Notes under the pieces: generated by a model
What the model saw: the letters and a program-made list of their open reading frames with translations, nothing else
The model's database searches: none
What the model was told of the DNA's origin: nothing
In this document: positions 16,869-24,703 of the stretch, piece by piece
Position numbering within the stretch: the stretch's first letter is position 1
Layout of the letters: the number at the start of each line of letters is the position of its first letter
Translations under genes and position numbers: made by a program
Assembly (NCBI RefSeq): GCF_001083785.1
Contig: NZ_LAVL01000034.1
Coordinates: forward strand, 1 to 64,000
From: Nonomuraea sp. SBT364
GTDB lineage: Bacteria > Actinomycetota > Actinomycetes > Streptosporangiales > Streptosporangiaceae
DNA length: 64,000 bases
Direction: 5' to 3'

Positions 16869-16941
16869 CGGCGTGGCCGGATAGTGAGCTGGCTGGTTCT
16901 GGTTGCGGAGCCGGCGCAATTTCATGGACGGAGCCAGCGCT

Positions 16942-17928
16942 GTGCCAATATCCACCACGACTGGAATTCTTTCGGCTATTGGTGGGACGCCGCTCGTCGA
17001 ACTCGAACGGCTCGTCCCGGGACTGTTGGTGTTCGCAAAGCTGGAGAGGTTCAATCCCGGGGGGAGCCTCAAGGACCGCAGTGCGCTCAGCATGCTGAGC
17101 GCCGCCATCGACGCAGGTGATCTCGTTCCCGGGGTCTCCGTCGTGGTGGAGTCCAGTTCGGGCAATCTGGCCATCGGCATGGCGCAGATCTGCCGCTACC
17201 TCGGCCTCAGGTTCATCTGCGTGGTCGATGCCAGGACCACGGAGCAGAACCTGGCGATATTGCGGGCTTTCGGGGCCGAGGTCGAGGTCGTGGAGCTGCC
17301 CGATCCCGGGACCGGGGAGTACCTGCCGCGCCGGATCCAGCGGGTGCGGGAGCTGCTCGACACCATTCCGAACTCCTTCCATCCCAACCAGTACGGCAAT
17401 CTGCTGAACGCGCGGGCGCACTTCCAGACGATGCACGAGATCGTGCGGGCGCTCGACGGCGGGATCGACCACCTGTTCGTCCCCGTGAGCTCGTGCGGCA
17501 CGCTGGTCGGCTGCGCCGACTACGTCGCCGCGCACGACCTGCCCATCAAGATCACGGCGGTGGACGCGATCGGCAGCATGATCTTCGAAGGGCAGCGGCC
17601 GGCACCCCGGCTGCTGCCGGGCCACGGCGCGGCCATCCGCCCGGCCCTCTTCCGCGAGGGCGCGGCCGATCGCGTGGTCCACGTGTCCGACCTCGACTGC
17701 GTGGTGGGGTGCCGAAGGCTGACGGAGCGCGAGGCCATCCTCGCCGGGGCGTCGTCCGGTGCGATCGTCTCCGCGCTGACCGCGACCCAGCACGAGATCG
17801 CCCCCGGGGCCACCTGCGTACTGCTGCTCCCGGACGGCGGAGATCGCTATCTGGACACTATCTACTCCGACGAGTGGGTGCGCCGCACCTTCGGCGAGGT
17901 CTCGCACCTGTGGAAAGAAGGGATCTGA
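16942..17928 (+). CDS. sbnA: SbnA-like PLP enzyme: N-(2-amino-2-carboxyethyl)-L-glutamate synthase
   Basis: About 328 aa, cysteine-synthase fold. KLERFNPGGSLKDRSA carries the PLP-binding Lys. ESSSGNLAIGMA, FICVVDARTTEQN, VDAIGSMIFEGQ and LLPDGGDRYLDTIYSDEW track staphyloferrin-pathway SbnA closely. SbnA condenses O-phosphoserine with glutamate to ACEGA, which SbnB oxidatively cleaves to L-2,3-diaminopropionate (Dap). The GTG at 16942 was chosen because CGGAG lies 8 nt upstream. ATG 16924 and TTG 16903 are in-frame alternatives with poorer ribosome sites. The gene opens the unit preceded by the GATATAG repeat and is followed 2 nt later by sbnB. Confidence 0.9.
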   Translation: MPISTTTGILSAIGGTPLVELERLVPGLLVFAKLERFNPGGSLKDRSALSMLSAAIDAGDLVPGVSVVVESSSGNLAIGMAQICRYLGLRFICVVDARTTEQNLAILRAFGAEVEVVELPDPGTGEYLPRRIQRVRELLDTIPNSFHPNQYGNLLNARAHFQTMHEIVRALDGGIDHLFVPVSSCGTLVGCADYVAAHDLPIKITAVDAIGSMIFEGQRPAPRLLPGHGAAIRPALFREGAADRVVHVSDLDCVVGCRRLTEREAILAGASSGAIVSALTATQHEIAPGATCVLLLPDGGDRYLDTIYSDEWVRRTFGEVSHLWKEGI

Positions 17929-17930
17929 CC

Positions 17931-18911
17931 ATGCTGGTCATCCGACACGACGAGGTGCGCGACATCCTGCGGGGTGCCGAGCAGGCCGTGCTGGAGCTCG
18001 TGCGCGACACCTATCGCGAGCACGACGCCGGCGAGACGGTGGTGCCCCACTCGACGTTCCTGCGCTTCCCCGGGGAGAGCGCCAACCGCATCATCGGCCT
18101 GCCCGCGTTCGTGGGAGGGGAGCAGCCGATCGCCGGGATCAAGTGGGTGGCCTCCTTCCCCGGCAACCTCGGCAGGGGGCTGCCGCGGGCCAGCGCCACC
18201 ATCGTGCTGAACTCCATGGAGACCGGCAGGCCGCTGGCCCTGATGGAGGGCGCGCAGATCTCCGCCGCGCGCACGGCCGCCGCCACGGCGGTCGCCGCCC
18301 AGACCCTCGCCGGTCCGGACCCGGTGCGGTCCATCTCCATGATCGGATGCGGCCTGATCAACTTCGAGGTGCTGCGGTTCCTGCCCGGTCTCTCGGCGCT
18401 GACCCTCTTCGACGTGTCACGGGCCCGCGCCGAGGCCTTCGGCGCACGCGCACGGCAGGCGCTGCCCGCACTCGACGTGCGGATCGCCGCCACCTCCGCG
18501 GAAGCCGTCGCGGCGGCCGGCGTGCTGTCGCTGGCGACCACCGCCATCGAACCGCACATGACCCTGGACGGGGCCCGGCCGGGAGCGGTGGTGCTGCACA
18601 TCTCGCTGCGCGACCTCACCCCGGAGACCGTCCTGGCCGCGCGCAACGTCGTCGACGACGTCGACCACGTACTGCGCGAGCGCACCTCGGTGCACCTGGC
18701 GGAGCTGGCCACCGGCGACCGCGCCTTCGTCCACGCCACACTCGGCGGACTCCTGCGCGGGACCACCACGCTGCCCGGCGGCGGCTCATCGATCATCTTC
18801 TCCCCCTTCGGCCTCGGCGCGCTGGACCTGGCACTGGCCAGGTACGTGCTCGAACAGGCTCTCGCCCGGAACTCCGGGCTGGCCGTCGAGGCCTTCCAGC
18901 AACCCGTATGA
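17931..18911 (+). CDS. sbnB: SbnB-like N-(2-amino-2-carboxyethyl)-L-glutamate dehydrogenase
   Basis: A 326-aa member of the ornithine cyclodeaminase/mu-crystallin family, with GIKWVASFPGN, ALMEGAQISAARTAA and the NAD-binding IGCGLINFEVL. Next to an sbnA homologue it should oxidise ACEGA to 2-oxoglutarate plus L-2,3-diaminopropionate. The start follows the sbnA stop by 2 nt (AAGAAGGG ribosome site). Dap can be an NRPS substrate itself or the precursor of ureidoalanine. The carbamoyltransferase at 23,804 argues for the latter. Confidence 0.9.
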   Translation: MLVIRHDEVRDILRGAEQAVLELVRDTYREHDAGETVVPHSTFLRFPGESANRIIGLPAFVGGEQPIAGIKWVASFPGNLGRGLPRASATIVLNSMETGRPLALMEGAQISAARTAAATAVAAQTLAGPDPVRSISMIGCGLINFEVLRFLPGLSALTLFDVSRARAEAFGARARQALPALDVRIAATSAEAVAAAGVLSLATTAIEPHMTLDGARPGAVVLHISLRDLTPETVLAARNVVDDVDHVLRERTSVHLAELATGDRAFVHATLGGLLRGTTTLPGGGSSIIFSPFGLGALDLALARYVLEQALARNSGLAVEAFQQPV

Positions 18912-18924
18912 AGGAGCAGCCACC

Positions 18925-19098
18925 ATGAGTGACCGGTACCTGGTAGTGCTCAACGACGAAGAGCAGTACTCCATCTGGTGGGCGGACCGAGACCTGCCGG
19001 CCGGATGGCGCGCCGAAGGCACGGGGGGCACCAAGGACGAGTGCCTGCGGCACATCGAGCAGGTCTGGACCGACATGCGACCCCGGAGCCTGCGGTGA
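18925..19098 (+). CDS. mbtH: Short MbtH-like protein 1
   Basis: 57 codons. It begins MSDRYLVVLNDEEQYSIWWA and continues to VWTDMRPRSL, the MbtH family signature (NxExQxSxW, then WTDMRP). MbtH proteins bind A domains and are often needed for their solubility and activity. The gene is compact and lacks the usual C-terminal tail. A strong AAGGAGC lies 8 nt upstream of the ATG. Its TGA overlaps the GTG start of NRPS-1 by 4 nt, so it is co-translated with that synthetase. It is a close paralogue of the protein at 28,467. Confidence 0.93.
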   Translation: MSDRYLVVLNDEEQYSIWWADRDLPAGWRAEGTGGTKDECLRHIEQVWTDMRPRSLR

Positions 19099-22000
19099 AG
19101 GACGGCTTCCTCGGCGACCTGGTGTGGCGGCAGGCCGCGGCGACCCCCGACGCCGTCGCCGTCGTGGACGGGGAAAGGACCCTGACCTACGCCCAGCTCA
19201 CCCGCCGGGCCGCTCGCCTCGCGCACCTGCTGGGCGAGTGGGGCATCGGCCGGGGTGACGTCGTCTGCCTCAACCTGCCGCGCGGCGCCGACTTCATCGT
19301 GGCCCTCCTCGGCATCTGGCGCGGCGGCGCCGCCTACCTGCCGACGGATCCCGAGCACCCGCGCGAGCGCCGGGATCGCATCCTGCGGGACGCCCGCCCC
19401 GCCATCGTGCTCACGCCGGAGCTGCTGCGCTCGCTGCCCACCCCGGAGGCCGGCCAGGTCCCGGTGGCCGGGGCGGACGCGGCGTACGTGATCTACACGT
19501 CGGGTTCGACCGGGCGCCCGAAAGGCGTCGTGGTGACGCACGAGGGCATCGCCAACCGGGTGCTCTGGACGACACGGACCCATGAGCTGGGCCCGTACGA
19601 CAGGCTGTTGCACAAGACGTCGGTCACGTTCGACGCCGCCGGTTGGGAGATGATCGCTCCTTTGCTGAGCGGCGGCACGGTGGTGATCGCGCCGCCGGGC
19701 GCGGAGCGCGATCCGGCGTCGCTCGTCCGCCTGATGCGCGAGCACGAGATCACGGTGCTCCAGGTGGTCCCCTCGCTGTTGCGTGAGCTGGTGCGTGAGC
19801 CGGGCTGGACCGGCCTGGCCTCGCTGCGGCTGTTGTTCAGCGCCGGCGAGCCGTTGCACGCCGGCCTGGTGCGGGAGGCGGCTCTGCCGTCGATGGCGAT
19901 CTGGAACACCTATGGACCCACCGAGTGCGCCATCGACGTGACCGCTCATCAGGTCGACCCCGATCAGCCCGGGGATTCGGTGCCGATCGGCCGGCCGATC
20001 TCCGGTATGCGCGTGCGGGTGCTGGACGAGGAGGGCGGCCTGGCGCCCATCGGCGTCCCCGGTGAGCTGTGCGCCGGCGGGCCCGGGGTCGGGCGGGGCT
20101 ATCTCGGCATGCCCGCCATGACGGCCGAGCGGTTCGTGCCCGACCCCTATGGCGAGGGCGAGCGGCTCTACCGGACCGGTGATCTCGTGCGCTGGTCCGA
20201 GGACGGCGTCCTGCACTTCATGGGCCGGCTCGACGAGCAGCTCAAGGTCAACGGCGTCAGGGTCGAGCCCGCGGAGATCGAGGCCGTGCTCCAGGGCCAT
20301 CCGGCGGTGGCGGCGGTGGCCGTCGTGGCGTCGGAGGGACGGCTGGTCGCCCACGTCGCGGGCCGGGTCGCCCCCGCCGAGCTGCGGCTCTTCGCCCGCG
20401 ACGTCCTGCCGGACACCCACGTGCCGACCAGGTACGTCCTGCACGACAAGCTGCCCGTGCTGCCCAGCGGCAAGATCGACCGCTCGGCGCTGAAAGCCCC
20501 CGTCGCACCGGCCGCCCACACCCCGCCCAGCACGCCCGCCGAGCATCGCGTCGCCGCCGTGTGGTCCGAACTGCTGGGCGTCGAGCGGATCGGCGCCGAC
20601 GACGACTTCTTCCAGCGCGGTGGCACCTCGCTGCTGCTGACCAAACTCGCCAACCGGCTCGACGTGCCCGTCCCCGACCTGTACGCCGTCTCCACGGTGG
20701 CCGGCCAGGCCGAACTCCTGGACCGGCAGGGCGCCACGGCCGAGCGCGTCGGCCCCGCCGGGCACGCGCGCTCGGCGGAGGTCTCGTACGGCCAGCGCCG
20801 CCTGTGGTTCCTCGACCGGATCCAGCCCGGCAGCCCCGAGTGGGTCGCGCCCCTGTTCGTCAGGCTGGAGAACGCGGACGCCGGCACCGTACGCGCCGCC
20901 CTGAACCGCCTGGCCGAGCGGCACGAGATCCTGCGCACCCGCTACGTCCCGGTGGCCGGCGAGCCCCGGCAGATCATCGACGACCCCGCACCGGTCGAGC
21001 TGAGGGTCGCCGCCGCCGGCGAGGACCCCGCGGCGCTGGTCGCCGGGCAGCTCGCCCGGGGCTTCGACCTGGAACGCGGGCCGGTGTGGCGGGCGATGCT
21101 GGCCGGCGACCTCCTCCTGATCACCATCCACCACATCGCCTGCGACGGCTGGTCCACCGTGGTGCTCGACCGGGAGCTCCGCGCGCTGTGCGCCGGCGCG
21201 GACCTGCCGCCGGTGCCCCTGCAGTACGCCGACTACGCGGCCTGGCAGCGCCGTGCCCTGACCGCCGAGACCCTCGCGGACGACCTCGCCCACTGGCGCG
21301 AGCACCTCGCCGGCGTGCCCGTCCTGGAACTCCCCACGGACCGGCCCCGGCCCGCGCACCGCGACCACCACGGCGCCATGGTCACGTTCGACATCCCGGC
21401 GGAGCTGGGGAACGCCCTGGCCGCCTGGGGACGTGAGCGCGGCGCGACCCTGACCGCCGTGCTGATGACCGCGTGGGCGATGCTGCTCTCCCGGCACAGC
21501 GGGCAGCGGGACTTCGCCGTCGGCACCCCGGTCGCCGGGCGCGAGCGCGCCGAGTTCGGCGACGTGGTGGGATTCTTCCTCAACGCCCTCGCCCTGCGCA
21601 TGGACCTGACCGGCAACCCCACCTTCGAGGAGGCGGTGGCACGCGTCAACGCCGCCTGCCGCGCCGGTTTCGCACGCCAGCGCCTGCCCTTCGACCGGCT
21701 GGTGGAAGAGCTCCAGCCCGGGCGCGATCTCACCAGGACCCCGATCTACCAGGTCAGCTTCGACCTGCACGAGGCCGGCCACACCGACACCGCGCTGGAG
21801 GCGGCGGACGCCTCGGTCATGGCCGAGGCGTGGCTGATCGCCAAGACCGACCTCAGCCTGCTCGCGCAGCGTCGGCCGGACGGCTCGGTCCTGGCGTCCC
21901 TCGAGTACGCCACGGCGCTGTTCGACCGGGCCACGGCCACGACCATGGCCGCGCGCTTCCTCAAGCTCCTGCGCGACGTCGCGGCGCAACCCCGGCTCCG

Positions 22001-23807
22001 GCTGTCCGCCGTCGACCTGGCCGACTTCGAGCATCCGGCGCGGCTCGGCGGCCTGCCCGCCCGCTGCGTGCACGAGGTGTTCCAGGAGCAGGCGGCACGC
22101 ACCCCCGGCGCCCCGGCCGTGGACGGCATGACGTACGGCGAGCTGAACGCGCGGGCCAACCATCTCGCCCGGCACCTGCGCGCGCGGGGAGCGGGCCCCG
22201 GCAAGCCGGTCGGCGTCTGCCTGGAGCACGGGCCGGATCTGATCATCACCCTGCTGGCCGTGCTGAAGTCCGGCGCCGCCTACCTGCCGCTGGATCCCGA
22301 CCAGCCGGCGGAACGGCTCGCGTTCATGATCGAGGACGCCGGCGCCGCGCTCGTGGTGACCACCACCGGCCTCGCGGGCAAGGTCACGGAACCGGCGGTG
22401 CTGCTCGACACGCTCGCGCCGGGCTCCGCGCCGGACGACCCCGCGGCGGCGGCCGCACCGGACGACGTCGTGTACGTGATCTACACCTCGGGCTCCACCG
22501 GACGTCCCAAGGGCGTCGAGGTGACGCATGCCAATGTGCTGCGCCTGTTCACGGCGACCGAGGCGGCCTTCTCCTTCGGTCCCGGCGACGTGTGGACGCT
22601 GTTCCACTCCTACGCCTTCGACTTCTCCGTCTGGGAGATCTGGGGGGCGCTGCTGCACGGCGGCCGCCTCGTCGTCGTCCCCAGGGACGTGGTGCGCGAC
22701 CCGGGCCGCTTCGTCGACCTGCTGCGCGAGGAGCGGGTCACCGTGCTGAACCAGACGCCGTCCGCCTTCCGGCAGCTCGCCGCCTTCGCCGCCGAGGACG
22801 ACCCCCGGCTCACGGGGCTCGCGCTGCGCGCGGTGGTGTTCGGCGGCGAGAGGCTCGACATGGGCGAGCTGACCCCGTGGATCCGCCGCTTCGGCACCGG
22901 GCGTCCGCGACTGATCAACATGTACGGCATCACGGAGACCACCGTCCACACCACCCTCCACGAGATCCGTCCCGGCGACCACGGCAGCCCGATCGGCGTC
23001 CCGCTCGCCGACCTCAGGGTGCACCTGCTGGACGAGTACGGGGGAGTGGCGCCCGTCGGCGTGCCCGGCGAGATCTACGTCGAGGGGCCGGGCGTGGCAC
23101 GCGGCTACCTGAACCGGCCGGCGCTGACGGCGGAGAGGTTCCTGCCCGCGGCCGGCGGCGGACGCCTCTACCGCAGCGGCGACCTGGCCAGGCGGAACGC
23201 CGACGGCAGCCTGGAGTTCCTCGGGCGTGCCGACGACCAGGTGAAGATCCGCGGCTACCGCATCGAACTCGGCGAGATCCAGGCGAGCCTGCTCGGCCAC
23301 CCCAGCGTCCGCGACGCGGTGGTCGTGGTGCGGGACCAGGCTCTCGTCGGCTACGTCGAACCGGCGGGCGACAGCATCGACGTGGGTGAGCTCAAGACGG
23401 CACTGGGCCGGGCGCTGCCCGACTACATGGTGCCGGCCGCCATCATCGCCCTGGACCGCATTCCCCTCACGGTCAACGGCAAGCTCGACCGGGCCGCCCT
23501 GCCGGCGCCCGGACGTGAGGAGACGGGCGCGGCGGGGTTCGTCGCGCCGCGCAACGCCGTGGAGACGCTGCTGGCCGAGATCTGGCAGGAGGTTCTCGGC
23601 ATCGACAAGGTGGGCGCGCGGGACGACTTCTTCGCCCTGGGCGGCAACTCGCTCCAGGTGCTGAAGATGATCGCGCGGGTCCAGGAGGAGCTCGACCTGG
23701 AACTCGGCGCCCGTCAGGTGTTCGAGCAATCCGAACTGGCAATGCTGGCCGGTCACATCGAGGCCGTCTTGCTGGCTGAGGACTTCCGTGCGGAGGAAAC
23801 GGCATGA
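19095..23807 (+). CDS. NRPS-1: A-T-C-A-T, first two modules
   Basis: A 1570-aa synthetase starting at a GTG in the mbtH stop. Order: A1 (P-loop about residue 134), T1 (GGTSLL, Ser512), C with HHIACDGW (about 679), A2 (P-loop about 1130), T2 (GGNSLQ, Ser1519). There is no N-terminal C domain, epimerase or TE. The pocket residues I read by alignment to GrsA are D-A-W-Q-F-A-T-I-D-K for A1, close to a known glutamine code (DAWQFGLIDK), and D-F-W-N-V-G-M-V-H-K for A2, essentially the threonine code. A1 is a plausible site for ureidoalanine, a glutamine isostere. The free C domain at 13,576 would acylate residue 1. The synthetase is followed directly by the carbamoyltransferase. Confidence 0.9.
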   Translation: MKDGFLGDLVWRQAAATPDAVAVVDGERTLTYAQLTRRAARLAHLLGEWGIGRGDVVCLNLPRGADFIVALLGIWRGGAAYLPTDPEHPRERRDRILRDARPAIVLTPELLRSLPTPEAGQVPVAGADAAYVIYTSGSTGRPKGVVVTHEGIANRVLWTTRTHELGPYDRLLHKTSVTFDAAGWEMIAPLLSGGTVVIAPPGAERDPASLVRLMREHEITVLQVVPSLLRELVREPGWTGLASLRLLFSAGEPLHAGLVREAALPSMAIWNTYGPTECAIDVTAHQVDPDQPGDSVPIGRPISGMRVRVLDEEGGLAPIGVPGELCAGGPGVGRGYLGMPAMTAERFVPDPYGEGERLYRTGDLVRWSEDGVLHFMGRLDEQLKVNGVRVEPAEIEAVLQGHPAVAAVAVVASEGRLVAHVAGRVAPAELRLFARDVLPDTHVPTRYVLHDKLPVLPSGKIDRSALKAPVAPAAHTPPSTPAEHRVAAVWSELLGVERIGADDDFFQRGGTSLLLTKLANRLDVPVPDLYAVSTVAGQAELLDRQGATAERVGPAGHARSAEVSYGQRRLWFLDRIQPGSPEWVAPLFVRLENADAGTVRAALNRLAERHEILRTRYVPVAGEPRQIIDDPAPVELRVAAAGEDPAALVAGQLARGFDLERGPVWRAMLAGDLLLITIHHIACDGWSTVVLDRELRALCAGADLPPVPLQYADYAAWQRRALTAETLADDLAHWREHLAGVPVLELPTDRPRPAHRDHHGAMVTFDIPAELGNALAAWGRERGATLTAVLMTAWAMLLSRHSGQRDFAVGTPVAGRERAEFGDVVGFFLNALALRMDLTGNPTFEEAVARVNAACRAGFARQRLPFDRLVEELQPGRDLTRTPIYQVSFDLHEAGHTDTALEAADASVMAEAWLIAKTDLSLLAQRRPDGSVLASLEYATALFDRATATTMAARFLKLLRDVAAQPRLRLSAVDLADFEHPARLGGLPARCVHEVFQEQAARTPGAPAVDGMTYGELNARANHLARHLRARGAGPGKPVGVCLEHGPDLIITLLAVLKSGAAYLPLDPDQPAERLAFMIEDAGAALVVTTTGLAGKVTEPAVLLDTLAPGSAPDDPAAAAAPDDVVYVIYTSGSTGRPKGVEVTHANVLRLFTATEAAFSFGPGDVWTLFHSYAFDFSVWEIWGALLHGGRLVVVPRDVVRDPGRFVDLLREERVTVLNQTPSAFRQLAAFAAEDDPRLTGLALRAVVFGGERLDMGELTPWIRRFGTGRPRLINMYGITETTVHTTLHEIRPGDHGSPIGVPLADLRVHLLDEYGGVAPVGVPGEIYVEGPGVARGYLNRPALTAERFLPAAGGGRLYRSGDLARRNADGSLEFLGRADDQVKIRGYRIELGEIQASLLGHPSVRDAVVVVRDQALVGYVEPAGDSIDVGELKTALGRALPDYMVPAAIIALDRIPLTVNGKLDRAALPAPGREETGAAGFVAPRNAVETLLAEIWQEVLGIDKVGARDDFFALGGNSLQVLKMIARVQEELDLELGARQVFEQSELAMLAGHIEAVLLAEDFRAEETA

Positions 23808-24703
23808 CGCCCCATCACCTGATCTCGATCGACGACCTCTCGGACGAGGCTCTGCGCCATCTCGTCGGCCGCGGCCTGGACTACCGCAACAGCGTCGGCG
23901 CGACGTCGCACCCGCTGGCCGACCAGGTCGTCGGCATCTACTTCAGCAAGACGTCCACCAGGACGCGGACCGCCTTCACCTCCGGAGCGCTGCGCCTGGG
24001 GGCGCGCACGATCGCCTTCGGGCCCCACGACCTGCAGACCAACACCGGCGAGTCGATCGAGGACACGGCCAGGGTGCTGAACCGGATGCTGGACGTCTTC
24101 GTCATGCGCACGGCGGGCGATCCGGCCGAGATGCGGATGTTCGCCCAGGACCGGCGCATGTCGGTGATCAACGCGATGAGCGCGACCGAGCACCCCACCC
24201 AGGCGCTGACCGACCTCACCACGCTGAAGTGGCGCTTCGGCGCCATCGAGGGGCTGCGCATCCTGTACGTGGGCGAAGGCAACAACACCGCCGCCGCCCT
24301 CGCCCTTGCGCTGAGCAGGTACGAGTCGGTGAGCCTCGAACTGCGCACGCCGCCGGGCTACGGGCTGTCCGAGGACGTGCTCGACAGGGTCGATCCCAAG
24401 GTGGTCGTCGAGCGTCACGACATGCGGGACCTGCCGGAGGCCGCGGACGTCATCTACACCACCCGCTGGCAGACCACGGGGACCGACAAGCCCGATCCGA
24501 ACTGGCGGGACGTCTTCGCGCCCTTCCAGGTGACCGGGCGGTTGTGGCGGTCGAGCCCGGAGGCGGTGTTCATGCACGACCTGCCCGCCCACCGTGGCGA
24601 GGAGGTCACCGCCGAGGTCATCGACGGCCCGCACAGCATCGTCTTCGACCAGGCGGAGAACAAGCTGCACAGCGCCATGGCTGTGCTCGAGTGGTGCCGA
24701 TGA
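23804..24703 (+). CDS. Carbamoyltransferase of the OTCase family with altered amino-acid site (candidate diaminopropionate carbamoyltransferase)
   Basis: A 299-aa protein with the carbamoyl-phosphate motifs STRTRT and EHPTQ, so carbamoyl transfer is likely. The ornithine-side motifs differ: HCLP of OTCases reads HDLP (MHDLPAHRGEEV), and the SMG loop is replaced by TRWQTTGTDK. Another amine is therefore expected. With sbnA and sbnB in the same unit, the candidate substrate is L-2,3-diaminopropionate (giving 3-ureidoalanine) or a Dap residue on a T domain. Viomycin and capreomycin clusters also combine SbnA/B-type enzymes with an OTC homologue for beta-ureidodehydroalanine. It has ATGA overlaps with NRPS-1 and with the next gene. 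Confidence 0.85.
   Translation: MTPHHLISIDDLSDEALRHLVGRGLDYRNSVGATSHPLADQVVGIYFSKTSTRTRTAFTSGALRLGARTIAFGPHDLQTNTGESIEDTARVLNRMLDVFVMRTAGDPAEMRMFAQDRRMSVINAMSATEHPTQALTDLTTLKWRFGAIEGLRILYVGEGNNTAAALALALSRYESVSLELRTPPGYGLSEDVLDRVDPKVVVERHDMRDLPEAADVIYTTRWQTTGTDKPDPNWRDVFAPFQVTGRLWRSSPEAVFMHDLPAHRGEEVTAEVIDGPHSIVFDQAENKLHSAMAVLEWCR

Noticed and set aside
18786-23756. A very long open frame on the minus strand opposite NRPS-1 (also 32107-35955 and others opposite NRPS-2 and NRPS-3).
   Set aside because: High-GC third-position bias leaves stop-free antisense frames. The translations are low-complexity Arg/Gly/His/Asp-rich with no domain, while the plus strand encodes complete NRPS motifs.
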